DNA of 64,000 nt. Origin: Xiheimicrobium sp052034585 (GTDB lineage: Bacteria; Myxococcota; Myxococcia; Myxococcales; Myxococcaceae). Each line of letters starts with the position of its first letter. Within the stretch, counting starts at the first letter, position 1. The stretch is taken from NCBI GenBank assembly GCA_052034585.1, contig JBPOIJ010000019.1, positions 54,858 to 118,857 on the forward strand, written 5' to 3'. Both the position numbers and the translations under genes were made by a program. The notes beneath the pieces are model-generated. The model saw nothing but the letters and a program-made list of their open reading frames with translations, was not told the origin of the DNA and made no database searches. Shown here piece by piece: positions 35,903 through 46,474 of this stretch.

Positions 35903-36340
35903 TCACGGCGCGAGGCACGGCAGCGTGCAGGGTTCGAGCTGCCAGTGGCCCTGCGCGCAGGTCGCTTCGGAGAGCGTCGAACAGCCACACGATCGAGGCA
36001 CGTTGCACCGCTGGCCCTCCGTCGCGCACGCGCCGCGAGTGAAGATGAGCTGGTCGTCTGCGCACCCGTCGCGCTTCTCTCTCGCCCGGCGACACTCCCA
36101 CCAATCTGGTCGAGCGGCTCCACCCAAGGGGCCCTCGCACCGACAGTCGTACGGTCCCTCCGAACATCGCTCGCCAGACCCACACGCGAACTCCCGGAGC
36201 GTGATCCCACCGAGGGCGTCGATCTGCTTTCGAGCGGCGTCGTCCAGCGAGGGGCAGCGGGTGTCGGTCGGGCGCCCGTCGTCTCGCACCGCCGTCTTCG
36301 CGCAACCCGCCAAGAGGAGAACGATCACGAGGCTTCGCAT
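35903..36340 (-). CDS. Cysteine-rich lipoprotein
   Basis: The 145-residue product has a short lipoprotein signal (VIVLLLAGC, Cys13) and about 14 further cysteines in the mature part, many in pairs such as CSEGPYDCRC, CNVPRSCGC and CTLPCL. This suggests a compact disulfide-stabilised outer-surface or periplasmic domain. No family is recognised. The ATG at 36340 has GGGAG six bases upstream. It is transcribed just before the phytase-like/GDPD lipoprotein and may belong with it. Confidence 0.8.
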   Translation of the reverse strand: MRSLVIVLLLAGCAKTAVRDDGRPTDTRCPSLDDAARKQIDALGGITLREFACGSGERCSEGPYDCRCEGPLGGAARPDWWECRRAREKRDGCADDQLIFTRGACATEGQRCNVPRSCGCSTLSEATCAQGHWQLEPCTLPCLAP

Positions 36341-36485
36341 GCACACTCCCAGGCCGGCGAGGGTACGCCCCTCGGAAGGCAATATTCAGCGCGCCCGCGA
36401 CGTTCACACCAGCCTCATCGTGGAGCGACCTCCAAGCGTCCAGTCTGGTCTGCTGAACAGGCGTCTCGACGACTCGTCACTTGCC

Positions 36486-36513
36486 TTGACGCCTCATTCC
36501 GCCGGGGTCTAAG
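36486..36513 (+). promoter_or_regulatory. Probable promoter of the skp-lpxD-fabZ-lpxA-lpxI operon
   Basis: TTGACG at 36486-36491 and TCTAAG at 36508-36513, 16 bases apart, about 42 bases before the first start codon. Five and four matches to the sigma-70 consensus, respectively. Confidence 0.5.
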
Positions 36514-36554
36514 GGCGCCACTGTTCGTCTCTCTTCTTTCAAGGGGAAGTTCGC

Positions 36555-37199
36555 ATGCGTCGGTCCCTGTTCGTGATCCTCGTCGCCAGTCTCTCGTCAG
36601 GCGTCGCCCTCGCCGATCTGAAGGTCGGGTACGTCGACCTCCAGCGCGCGCTCCTCGAGGTCGGCGAAGGTCAGGCCGCCAAGGCCCGCCTCAAGACCGA
36701 GATGGAGAAGAAGAAGGGCGAGCTCGACGCCGAGCAGGCCAAGCTCACCGACGACAAGGCGGTGCTCGACAAGCAGGGCGCGATGATGAGCGAAGAGGTG
36801 CGCACCCAGAAGTTCACCGAGTGGCAGAAGCGCCTCTACGACGCGATGCAGAAGGCGCAGAAGGTGCAGATCGATCTCCAGGACAAGGAGCGCACCGAGC
36901 TCAAGAAGATCTTCGACCGAATGGACCCGATCATCGCCTCGATCGCCGAGCGCGAAGGGCTCACCATGGTGTTCGAGAAGACCGACTCCGGCTTGGTCTA
37001 CGCGCCGCCCAGCCTCGATCTCACCAACGAGCTGGTGCGCACCTACAACCAGAAGCACCCGGCGAAGACGGTTCCGGTGCCGGCTGGCCCGGTGAAGTCG
37101 ATCCCCAACCCAGGCCAGAAGGACCTGCCGAAGAACCAGCCTGGGCCGACCGCACCGCCGACCCAGCCGAGCCAACCGAAAGACGCGCCCAAGCAGTGA
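36555..37199 (+). CDS. skp: OmpH/Skp-family periplasmic chaperone
   Basis: Skp holds unfolded outer-membrane proteins in the periplasm. The 214-residue protein has a signal peptide (cleavage near ALA-DLKVG, residue 20), the family start VGYVDLQRALLEVGEG, a long helical tentacle region and the return strand GLTMVFEKTDSGLVYA. An extra Pro-rich tail of about 45 residues (from about 170) is absent from typical Skp. AAGGGGAAG is a good ribosome site. It is the first gene of a lipid A/outer-membrane operon and its stop overlaps the lpxD start. Confidence 0.92.
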   Translation: MRRSLFVILVASLSSGVALADLKVGYVDLQRALLEVGEGQAAKARLKTEMEKKKGELDAEQAKLTDDKAVLDKQGAMMSEEVRTQKFTEWQKRLYDAMQKAQKVQIDLQDKERTELKKIFDRMDPIIASIAEREGLTMVFEKTDSGLVYAPPSLDLTNELVRTYNQKHPAKTVPVPAGPVKSIPNPGQKDLPKNQPGPTAPPTQPSQPKDAPKQ

Positions 37200-38269
37200 C
37201 CGCGAGCCCTCGATCGCCGAAGACCGCTCGTCGCTTGTCCGAGCTCGCCGCCCTCGTGGGTGGTGAGGTGATCGGAGACGGGAGCTGTCTGATCGATGGG
37301 GTCGCCACCCTCGAGGACGCGGGGCCGGGGCAGCTCTCCTTCTTCGGAAGCCCCAAGTACAAGCGCGCGCTCGCCGCCTCGAAGGCCCAGGCCGTGCTGG
37401 TGCCGAAGAGCTTCGTGCGTGTCGACGGGCCTCTCACGCTGGTTCGGGTCGAGTCGCCGCACCTCGCCTTCGCCCGCGTCGCGCAGGAGTTCGCTCCTGC
37501 TCAGCGCTTCGTCCCCGGCGTCTCTCCCGCGGCCTGCGTCGACCCCAGCGCGCAGATCGACGCCTCGGCGACCGTCCTGCCCGGCGCGTTCGTCTCGGCC
37601 CTCTCGAAGATCGGCGCCCGTGCCGTCATCGGCCCGGGTTGCTTCGTCGGCGAGCGAGCCACGATCGGCGACGACACTCGGCTGGTGGCGAACGTCTCGG
37701 TCCTTCACGACTGCTCGGTGGGCGCACGCTGCCTGCTCCACCCAGGCGTGGTGATCGGCGCCGACGGCTTTGGGTTCGCGTTCGATCCATCGGTGCCGGC
37801 GCACGTGAAGATCCCCCAGACGGGCATCGCGCGCGTCGAAGACGACGTCGAGATTGGGGCCAACAGCTGCGTCGATCGCTCCACCACTGGCGAGACCGTC
37901 GTCGGCCGAGGGACGAAGATCGACAACCTCGTTCAGGTTGGGCACAACTGTCGCGTCGGGCCGCTGAGCATCCTCTGTGCACAGGTCGGGCTCGCCGGCT
38001 CCACCGAGCTGGGCACCGGGGTGATGATGGGCGGACAGGCGGGGTCGGCCGGCCACAACCACATCGGCGATCTCGCCAAGATCGGCGCGCAGTCCGGGGT
38101 GCTCGGAGACGTCGCCGACGGCGCCGAGCTCATCGGCAGCCCGCCCATGCCGGTGCGGGACTTCATGCGGGTCGCTGCGGTGCTCGACCGGCTCCCGGAG
38201 ATCCACAAACACGTTCGTGCGCTCGAGCGTCGGCTCGCCGAGCTCGAGAAGGAGCGAGAGAAACCATGA
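37196..38269 (+). CDS. lpxD: UDP-3-O-acylglucosamine N-acyltransferase
   Basis: LpxD adds the second acyl chain in lipid A synthesis, from acyl-ACP to UDP-3-O-acyl-glucosamine. The 357-residue protein has the N-terminal uridine-binding domain (about 10-110, GQLSFFGSPKYKRAL) and a left-handed beta-helix of hexapeptide repeats. The catalytic His is in VQVGHNCRVG and the C-terminal helix has the expected coil. The GTG start overlaps the skp stop (GTGA). Confidence 0.96.
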   Translation: MTASPRSPKTARRLSELAALVGGEVIGDGSCLIDGVATLEDAGPGQLSFFGSPKYKRALAASKAQAVLVPKSFVRVDGPLTLVRVESPHLAFARVAQEFAPAQRFVPGVSPAACVDPSAQIDASATVLPGAFVSALSKIGARAVIGPGCFVGERATIGDDTRLVANVSVLHDCSVGARCLLHPGVVIGADGFGFAFDPSVPAHVKIPQTGIARVEDDVEIGANSCVDRSTTGETVVGRGTKIDNLVQVGHNCRVGPLSILCAQVGLAGSTELGTGVMMGGQAGSAGHNHIGDLAKIGAQSGVLGDVADGAELIGSPPMPVRDFMRVAAVLDRLPEIHKHVRALERRLAELEKEREKP

Positions 38270-38724
38270 TGGACATCACCGAGATCCAGAACCTGCTGCC
38301 CCACCGCTACCCGTTCCTCCTCGTCGATCGGGTCGTCGAGCTCGAGCCAGAGAAGAAGCTGGTGGGCTTCAAGAACGTGACCGCGAACGAAGAGTTCTTC
38401 AACGGTCACTTCCCCGGTCACCCGGTGATGCCCGGCGTCCTCATTCTCGAGGCGCTCGCCCAGGCCTGCGCGCTGCTCGCCTACAAGAGCAACGGCATCA
38501 ACCCGAAGGACTACGTCGTCTACCTGATGGCGATCGACGGGGCGAAGTTCCGCAAGCCCGTGGTGCCCGGTGATCGGCTGACCCTCACCGCCGAGGTGCT
38601 GCGCCACAAGGCGAGCGTGTGGAAGCAGCGCGGCGTCGCGACGGTGGACGGGCAGGTGGTGGCGGAAGCCGAGTTCCTCGCGACGGTGGTGAAGGCCGAC
38701 GAAGCGAAGGCGGCGAAGCCGTGA
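38266..38724 (+). CDS. fabZ: 3-hydroxyacyl-ACP dehydratase FabZ
   Basis: FabZ dehydrates 3-hydroxyacyl-ACP in fatty-acid elongation and so competes with lipid A synthesis for the same precursor. The 152 residues contain LPHRYPFLLVDRV, the catalytic His in GHFPGHPVMPG and the catalytic Glu in VLILEALAQ. Two in-frame ATGs occur, at 38266 and 38269; the first overlaps the lpxD stop and has GGAG eleven bases upstream. The position between lpxD and lpxA is the classical one. Confidence 0.97.
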   Translation: MMDITEIQNLLPHRYPFLLVDRVVELEPEKKLVGFKNVTANEEFFNGHFPGHPVMPGVLILEALAQACALLAYKSNGINPKDYVVYLMAIDGAKFRKPVVPGDRLTLTAEVLRHKASVWKQRGVATVDGQVVAEAEFLATVVKADEAKAAKP

Positions 38725-39494
38725 GCGTTCACCCGACCGCCATCGTTCACCCCGAGGCGAAGCTCCACGAGTCCGTCGAGGTCGGCCCGTACGCGATCGT
38801 CGGCGCCAAGGTGCGCATCGGCGCCGGCACCATCGTCGGGCCCCACGCCGTCATCGAGAACGACACCAGCATCGGCGAGCGCAACCGCATCTTCTCGCAC
38901 GCCGTCGTCGGCGCCCTCCCGCAAGATCTCAAGTACGCTGGCGAGGCCTCGCGGCTCGTGATCGGCGACGAGAACCAGGTGCGCGAGTTCGCCACGCTCC
39001 ACATCGGCACCACCGGCGGCGGCGGTGTCACCCGCATCGGCAACAAGAACCTCTTCATGTCGTACAGCCACGTCGCGCACGACTGCGCGGTGGGCAGCGG
39101 GTGCGTGCTCGCCAACAGCGTCGCCCTCGCGGGCCACGTCGAGATCGCCGACTTCGTCATCTTGGGAGGCCTCTCCGCCGTCCACCAGTTCACCCGCATC
39201 GGCAAGCACGCCTTCATCGCCGGAGGTTCGATGGTCGCGATGGACGTGCCGCCCTATTGCACCGCGCAGGGCGATCGAGCCGAGCTGGCTGGCCTCAACA
39301 CGGTCGGGCTCTCGCGCCACGGCTTCTCCGATGAGCAGATCGGCCGCATCAAGGAGGCCTACCGCATTCTCTTCCGCTCGAAGCTCGGGCTGAACGAGGC
39401 GGTGTCGCGGCTCAAGGCCGAGCACGGCGGCCACGGGGAGATCGATCACCTCCTCGACTTCGTCGGCTCCTCCAAGCGCGGCTTGACCCGGTAG
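38721..39494 (+). CDS. lpxA: UDP-N-acetylglucosamine acyltransferase
   Basis: LpxA performs the first step of lipid A synthesis, 3-O-acylation of UDP-GlcNAc. The 257-residue protein begins VHPTAIVHPEAKL and consists of hexapeptide repeats with the catalytic His in SHVAHDCAVG, then GGLSAVHQFTRIG and the C-terminal helical GLNTVGLSRHGFS region. The GTG overlaps the fabZ stop (GTGA). Confidence 0.97.
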   Translation: MSVHPTAIVHPEAKLHESVEVGPYAIVGAKVRIGAGTIVGPHAVIENDTSIGERNRIFSHAVVGALPQDLKYAGEASRLVIGDENQVREFATLHIGTTGGGGVTRIGNKNLFMSYSHVAHDCAVGSGCVLANSVALAGHVEIADFVILGGLSAVHQFTRIGKHAFIAGGSMVAMDVPPYCTAQGDRAELAGLNTVGLSRHGFSDEQIGRIKEAYRILFRSKLGLNEAVSRLKAEHGGHGEIDHLLDFVGSSKRGLTR

Positions 39495-39497
39495 CCG

Positions 39498-40298
39498 ATG
39501 GAGCGGCTGGGGCTCATCGCGGGGAGCGGCCGCTTCCCCGTCATCGTCGCGCAAGCAGCACGCGCCAAGGGCCTGGCGGTGCACGCCGTCGCTCACGAGC
39601 TCGAGGCCGAGCCCACGCTCTCGCAGCACGTCGACTCGCTCGACTGGGTGAAGGTGGGGCAGGTCGACGGAATTCTCTCGCTGTTGCGCAAGCACCAGGT
39701 GACGCGCGCTGTGATGGCCGGCGGCATCGGTCGAATTCGCAGCTTCACCCAGGCGAGACCCGATCTCGGGGCCCTGAAGATCGCCGCCTCGCTCAAGAGC
39801 ATGCGCGACGACGAGATGCTCCGGGGGCTCGCCGAGTACTTCGAGCGCCAGGGCGTTCGCATCGTCGCGCCCACCGACTTCGTGCCCGAGCTGCTCGCCC
39901 GCGCCGGTCACCTCGCTGGCCCCACGCCTTCCGAAGGCCAGCTCGAAGACGCGCGCATCGGACGTGAGGTGTGCGAGGCGCTCGGTCGCGCCGACGTGGG
40001 CCAGACGGTGGTGGTGAGGGATCGCGCGGTGCTGGCCGTCGAAGCGGTCGAGGGCACCGACGAGGCGATTCGACGCGCCGGCCGCTACGGCGGAAAGGGC
40101 GCGGTGGTGGTGAAGCGCTCCAAGCCTGGCCAGGATCTGCGCTTCGATCTCCCGGCGGTCGGCCCGGTGACGCTCGAGGTGATGCGGGAGGCCGGCGCGC
40201 GGGTGCTCGTGGTCGAGCCCTTCAAGACCGTGCTCCTCGATCAGCCGCAGCTCGTGAAGTGGGCCGACCGGCTCGGCATCTCGATCGTCGGCGCCTGA
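39498..40298 (+). CDS. lpxI: UDP-2,3-diacylglucosamine pyrophosphatase LpxI
   Basis: LpxI releases UMP from UDP-2,3-diacylglucosamine to give lipid X; it replaces the unrelated LpxH in many bacteria. The 266-residue protein has the family pattern: GLIAGSGRFPVIVAQAA at the start, GGIGR near 75, and DRAVLAVEAVEGTDEAIRRAG in the C-terminal domain with its catalytic Asp region. It follows lpxA by three bases. The lpxB gene, which often comes next, is not here. Confidence 0.94.
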   Translation: MERLGLIAGSGRFPVIVAQAARAKGLAVHAVAHELEAEPTLSQHVDSLDWVKVGQVDGILSLLRKHQVTRAVMAGGIGRIRSFTQARPDLGALKIAASLKSMRDDEMLRGLAEYFERQGVRIVAPTDFVPELLARAGHLAGPTPSEGQLEDARIGREVCEALGRADVGQTVVVRDRAVLAVEAVEGTDEAIRRAGRYGGKGAVVVKRSKPGQDLRFDLPAVGPVTLEVMREAGARVLVVEPFKTVLLDQPQLVKWADRLGISIVGA

Positions 40299-40335
40299 CC
40301 CACGCTTCCTTCGACCGCCGCCGCGAGCACCGGAG

Positions 40336-40341
40336 TAGACT
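40336..40341 (+). promoter_or_regulatory. Possible -10 element of the gene pair at 40352
   Basis: TAGACT in a CGGAGTAGACT context, ten bases before the ATG. Almost the same sequence precedes the gene at 41796. Confidence 0.35.
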
Positions 40342-40351
40342 GCCGCACCGC

Positions 40352-40729
40352 ATGGCGGCCGCTCGTCCACAGCCCTCCGCGCCCTTCGCCGGTCGTGAGC
40401 TCAACGGAGAGCAGCTCCTCGACGAGCTCGCCGAGCTCCGCACGGCCCAGGTGTCGCCCCGACACCTCGAGGAGCTGGCGCGCAGCCTGCGCGAGCTCGA
40501 GGGCCGCCGCGCCCCAGAGGCCGCGAGCCAGCTGAAGCAGCTCGCCCTCAACCGCTTCGCCGCCCAGCCGGCGCTCGCCTCGTTGCTCACCCGCTGGGCG
40601 GGCAGGCTCAAGGCCGACGTCGACGTGCCGCTGTTGGTCGGGCACCTCGAGCGCCTGGCGATCGTCTCCGCGGTGCTCGGCGCGTTTCGAAAGGGCGCCG
40701 AGCGGCTGCCGAAGGGAGGCCGCGCCTGA
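40352..40729 (+). CDS. Helical protein of unknown function
   Basis: The 125-residue product is Leu/Ala/Arg/Glu-rich and predicted to be mostly helical, with no signal peptide or membrane segment. I do not recognise a family. The stop codon overlaps the start of the next gene (TGATG), so the two are co-expressed and may interact. The reading frame extends upstream through lpxI in another frame; the ATG at 40352 is the first one outside that gene. Confidence 0.65.
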   Translation: MAAARPQPSAPFAGRELNGEQLLDELAELRTAQVSPRHLEELARSLRELEGRRAPEAASQLKQLALNRFAAQPALASLLTRWAGRLKADVDVPLLVGHLERLAIVSAVLGAFRKGAERLPKGGRA

Positions 40730-41745
40730 TGGGGCCCTTCTCGGCCGAGCTGGAGGCGGCCCTCGAGCGGTGGTCGCCCAGGACCCGCAAGCTCTTCGTC
40801 GAGCTCATGGAGGACGCCACCAGCGAGCTGCAGCAGGAGCTCGTCCAACGCTCCGTGCTCGCGGGCCACACGCCCGGTGAGGTGCACGCCTTCGCCGACG
40901 AGCTCCGCAGCCTGTCCGACGAGGAGTGCTTCGAGGCCTGCACCGTCGATGACGCGGCGCCCGAGGGCTACACCGTCGCCCAGCTGCTCCGCGCCGAGTC
41001 CGACCCGCTGTTCGCCTTCGAGCTCAACGGTGGCGTCATCAGCCCCAACGACTCCGACGTCGGGCCGTCGCTCGTCGAGCCGCCGAAGAAGGAGGCGATG
41101 GACGTGGCCGACGATCGGGGGCTCGCGGCCGATCCCGTTCGCCGAGCGAAGGAGCAACGCCGCGGCTTCAACGTCGAGTCGGGCTCGCACCGATCGGTTC
41201 CGCGCCGCGACCCCGAGCACGTGGGCGACTCCGGCTCGCACCGCGCCCTCCAACGAAAGGAACAAGGCTTCACCTCGGGGCCGCAGCGGGCGATTCAACG
41301 CGGCGAGGTCGAGCTCGGCGCAGGCCCGGTCGCCGCCTCGGTGCACGTCGCCGTTCCGATGGCGATCTCCGGTGCGCGCTTCTTCGAGGATCTGCTGGGC
41401 GACGCCACCCGCGGCCTCGGCTTCTCCTGGAAGGAGCAGGAGATCGACGCGATGGGCGGCCTCACCCTCGACGAGGCGCTCCGCCAGGCGCAGGCCGCGC
41501 TCGGTCGCGGCATCCCCGTTCCCTTCCTCCTCGGGAACGCCCAGGCCAAGCCGCTCCGGTTCGTGCTGATGCTCCAGGGGTCGACCTCGGGGGCCACCCG
41601 CGCCTACCAGCTCTACGAGCCGTCTTCGCAGGAGCTCGTCTGGGCCAACGAGAAGACGATCCTCTCGAAGGGGGAGCTGCCCTTCGACAACAAGGCCTTG
41701 CGGAGGTTCTTGCGGGTCGCCCTCCCCGGGCCGCGCGGGCTCTGA
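40729..41745 (+). CDS. Protein of unknown function with an Arg/Gln-rich central linker
   Basis: The 338-residue product has an N-terminal helical part (about 1-110), a polar linker with repeated SGSHR, SVPRRD, RALQRKE and GPQRAIQRGE motifs (about 145-200) and a C-terminal alpha/beta domain (about 205-338) ending in LPGPRGL. No signal peptide, membrane helix or known catalytic motif was seen. It starts inside the stop codon of the previous gene. The repeated Ser-Gly-Ser-His-Arg boxes could be phosphorylation or docking sites, which is speculation. Confidence 0.7.
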   Translation: MGPFSAELEAALERWSPRTRKLFVELMEDATSELQQELVQRSVLAGHTPGEVHAFADELRSLSDEECFEACTVDDAAPEGYTVAQLLRAESDPLFAFELNGGVISPNDSDVGPSLVEPPKKEAMDVADDRGLAADPVRRAKEQRRGFNVESGSHRSVPRRDPEHVGDSGSHRALQRKEQGFTSGPQRAIQRGEVELGAGPVAASVHVAVPMAISGARFFEDLLGDATRGLGFSWKEQEIDAMGGLTLDEALRQAQAALGRGIPVPFLLGNAQAKPLRFVLMLQGSTSGATRAYQLYEPSSQELVWANEKTILSKGELPFDNKALRRFLRVALPGPRGL

Positions 41746-41780
41746 ATTCCGCCGGGCTGGGAACGTCAGCCGCTGCGGAG

Positions 41781-41786
41781 TAGACC
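41781..41786 (+). promoter_or_regulatory. Possible -10 element of the OmpA-family gene
   Basis: TAGACC in a CGGAGTAGACC context, nine bases before the ATG at 41796; no Shine-Dalgarno is present. Confidence 0.35.
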
Positions 41787-41795
41787 TTCGCCGCC

Positions 41796-42818
41796 ATGAC
41801 TCGACTGCTCAGCTTCCTCGTCATCGCCAGCTCGTCCCTCGCCCTCGCCGACGCGATCGACGTGGGGCTCGAGAACACCGTGGTGATGCGCGGTCGAGGC
41901 AACCCGCGGGTGAAGGTGTCGATCCTCGAGCCGATCGCCGGCTTCAAGCTGAACCTCACCCGCAGCGACGGCAAGACGTTCGAGTGGAAGGGCGGCGGCA
42001 AGCCCGGCGTGGTGCGCACCATCGAGCTCGATCAACCGGTGGGGAAGTTCACCTGGAAGGGCGAGCTCACCGTCAACTTCCCCAACGCCACGACCGGCGC
42101 GATGCCGCTCGAGTTCGAGACCCAGTCGGTCGAACAGCTCAAGCTGATGGTCGACAAGGACAAGGACGTCGATCTCGCCAAGCGCACCATCACCTTCAAG
42201 CTGAGCAACCCCGCCGGCAAGGCCGAGCTCAAGGTGCTGATGGACACTGGCGACCTGGCCTTCGACGGAGAGATCCCCTTCGCGAACGAGCCTCCGAACA
42301 CGCCGCTCACCGTCACCTGGCCCGAGCGCAAGGGCAACCCGCTGAAGATCAGCCTCAAGGCCTACGACTCGATGGGCGTCTTCATCGGCGTCGACTTCTT
42401 CCCCTGGAGCTTCGAGATCCCCCACGACGACGTCACCTTCGACACCGGCAAGTGGGACATCAAGCCCGACGAGCAGAAGAAGCTCGACGACGCCTCGGCC
42501 AAGGCCCTCGACGCGATCTCGAAGTTCGGCAAGTTCGCGGAGGTCACGCTCTTCGTCGCCGGCCACACCGACACCGTCGGCCCGACGGCCAGCAACCGCA
42601 CCCTCTCGTTCAACCGCGCCCGCGCCATCGCCAGCTACTTCCGCAAGAAGGGCGTCTCGATTCCCATTCGCTACGAGGGCTTTGGGGAAGAGGCGCTGGC
42701 GGTGGGAACGGCCGACGAGGTCGACGAGCAGCGCAACCGGCGCGTGCAGTACATCATCTCGATCGAGCCGCCGCGGATCTCGAACGCGAAGTTCGCGCCC
42801 ACCTGGCAGCGGCTCTGA
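41796..42818 (+). CDS. Exported OmpA-family protein
   Basis: The 340-residue protein has a signal peptide (about 1-19, ALADA), a beta-rich N-terminal region of unknown fold (about 20-215) and a C-terminal OmpA-like domain (about 218-325) that binds the diaminopimelate stem of peptidoglycan. Motifs are TLFVAGHTDTVG, NRTLSFNRARAIASYF and DEQRNRRVQ, with the peptidoglycan-contacting Asp and Arg present. It probably lies in the periplasm, attached to the wall. It is convergent with the PEGA kinase, 15 bases between the stops. Confidence 0.9.
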   Translation: MTRLLSFLVIASSSLALADAIDVGLENTVVMRGRGNPRVKVSILEPIAGFKLNLTRSDGKTFEWKGGGKPGVVRTIELDQPVGKFTWKGELTVNFPNATTGAMPLEFETQSVEQLKLMVDKDKDVDLAKRTITFKLSNPAGKAELKVLMDTGDLAFDGEIPFANEPPNTPLTVTWPERKGNPLKISLKAYDSMGVFIGVDFFPWSFEIPHDDVTFDTGKWDIKPDEQKKLDDASAKALDAISKFGKFAEVTLFVAGHTDTVGPTASNRTLSFNRARAIASYFRKKGVSIPIRYEGFGEEALAVGTADEVDEQRNRRVQYIISIEPPRISNAKFAPTWQRL

Positions 42819-42833
42819 GGTGCTGACTCCTCG

Positions 42834-44864
<2,031 letters not shown>

Positions 44865-44872
44865 GGCCCTCG

Positions 44873-44878
44873 ACTCTA
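44873..44878 (-). promoter_or_regulatory. Possible -10 element of the PEGA kinase gene
   Basis: TAGAGT on the minus strand, eight bases before the TTG start at 44864; four of six bases match TATAAT. It supports the TTG as start. Confidence 0.3.
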
Positions 44879-44957
44879 GCTCGCCGTCGCCCGTCCGGAT
44901 CGAAACTCTGCCTCGCCCACCGGCCGCGGTTGGCTATGGTCGGCAAAGGAGGGTCAG

Positions 44958-46469
44958 GTGAGACTCACAGCGTTCGCAGTGACGTTGCTGGGCAGCGTGG
45001 CCATCGCTGCGCCACGCACGTTGGTCGTGGGGTCGGGCGACTGCCAGAACGTCGATCTCGTCTCGGGGGTGAACGAGTTCAGCGCCGCCCTGCGCGATCG
45101 ACTCCGCGCCGATCTCTACGAACCCGACGTGGTGCTCGACATCGTGCGGCCCCGGCCCACCCGCACCCTGGAAGACGTCGAGCGCCAGGTCGAGTCGGCC
45201 CGCACGCTCTTCTTCAACGGTCAGCTCGAGCGCTCGCTCGATCTCCTCAAGCAGGCGCTCGTCGAGCTCGAGCGCGCGCCAGTGGCTGGCCAGCCGTGGA
45301 AGGTGACCGCCCAGGCCCTGGTGCTCCAGGGCGTCGTCTCGCTCTCCCTCAACAAGAAGCCCGACGCGCTCGAGTCCTTCCGGCGGGTGCTCCGGGTCGA
45401 GCCCAGCCACACGCTGAGCGGCGACGAGTTCGCGCCGTCGGTGATCAGCCAGTTCGAAGCGGTGAAGCGCGAGCTCGCGCGCCTGAAGAAGACGCAGGTG
45501 CAGTTCCAGTCGTCGCGCGCCGGTGACGAGGTGTTGGTCGACGGCCGGGTGATCGGCACGACGCCAGCGAAGCTCGAGCTGATCGCCGGCACCTATCGGG
45601 TGCTGCTCCGGAGCAAGGACCGGGCGTCTTTCGTGCGGGTGATCAGCACCCCGCGAGATGCGCTGGTGAACGTCGACCTCGCGACCGAAGGGGCGCTCGC
45701 GGTGCAGCCGCCGCTCTGTCTCGACGCCAAGGAGAAGGCCGCCGAAGCCGCCGCGCTGAAGCTCGCCAACACCGTCACCGCCGACGACCTGGTGCTGGTG
45801 CGAGTCGAAGGGAAGGGCACCGGCCCCATCATCGCGTCTCGCTACGAGATTCGCACGGGCACGATGCTGCGAGAGGGCCGGGTGCAGCGCAACAAGCAGG
45901 CGTTCCTGGCGCTGGCCACCTTCCTCATCACCGGTCAGGGCTCGGCCGACCTCCTCGCCCCCGGCGCCGTGCCGAAGGCCGAGGTCGCGGTCGTGCAGCC
46001 CACGAAGACGGTGCCCGAGCCGGTGAAGCTCGAGCCAGTGAAGCCGCCCCCTCCCGAGCCCGCGAAGGTGACGCCCGACGTGGTGCTCACTGCGCCACCG
46101 GCGCCCCCGCCCTCCACCACCACCTCGACGGCTCGGCTGGTGGGGTACGGAATCACGGGTGCGGGAGCGGCCTCGGTGATCGCCGGCATCGCCTTCTTCG
46201 CCTCGGGCGACACCGATCGCACGCGCCTCGCCCAGCTCAAGCAGTCGAACGGCAAGCTCCCCGATCCGAGCTCTCCGCTGCACCGCGACGCGCTCGATCT
46301 GCTCTCGAAGACCGATACCAACCGCACCCTGTCGGCGGTGCTCATCGGTGCAGGCGTCGGCCTTGCCGCGAGCGGGCTGTTGGCGGTGTTCCTCTTCCCA
46401 GGAGAGACGGCGGTGAGCGCCGTCCCCACGGCGACTGGAGGAACGGTCGTCGTCTCCGGCCGGTTCTAG
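44958..46469 (+). CDS. Exported TPR/PEGA-type protein with two membrane helices
   Basis: The 503-residue protein has a signal peptide (about 1-17), a helical TPR-like region (about 70-160: ARTLFFNGQLERSLDLL, then LNKKPDALESFRRVL) and a PEGA-like beta segment near 180-235 (DEVLVDGRVIGTTPAKLELIAGTYRV). A long beta/alpha region, a Pro-rich linker (about 345-380) and two hydrophobic helices near 393-412 and 455-475 complete it. AAGGAGGG is an excellent ribosome site before the GTG. It is divergent from the PEGA kinase and may be a partner or target. The layout is common among myxobacterial periplasmic proteins of unknown role. Confidence 0.82.
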   Translation: MRLTAFAVTLLGSVAIAAPRTLVVGSGDCQNVDLVSGVNEFSAALRDRLRADLYEPDVVLDIVRPRPTRTLEDVERQVESARTLFFNGQLERSLDLLKQALVELERAPVAGQPWKVTAQALVLQGVVSLSLNKKPDALESFRRVLRVEPSHTLSGDEFAPSVISQFEAVKRELARLKKTQVQFQSSRAGDEVLVDGRVIGTTPAKLELIAGTYRVLLRSKDRASFVRVISTPRDALVNVDLATEGALAVQPPLCLDAKEKAAEAAALKLANTVTADDLVLVRVEGKGTGPIIASRYEIRTGTMLREGRVQRNKQAFLALATFLITGQGSADLLAPGAVPKAEVAVVQPTKTVPEPVKLEPVKPPPPEPAKVTPDVVLTAPPAPPPSTTTSTARLVGYGITGAGAASVIAGIAFFASGDTDRTRLAQLKQSNGKLPDPSSPLHRDALDLLSKTDTNRTLSAVLIGAGVGLAASGLLAVFLFPGETAVSAVPTATGGTVVVSGRF

Positions 46470-46474
46470 AAGCG

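Noticed and set aside
32787..36512. Plus-strand frame of more than 1200 codons opposite the Nudix-like and GDPD genes
   Set aside because: It is antisense to two well-supported genes and to the Cys-rich lipoprotein gene; composition is typical of antisense shadow.
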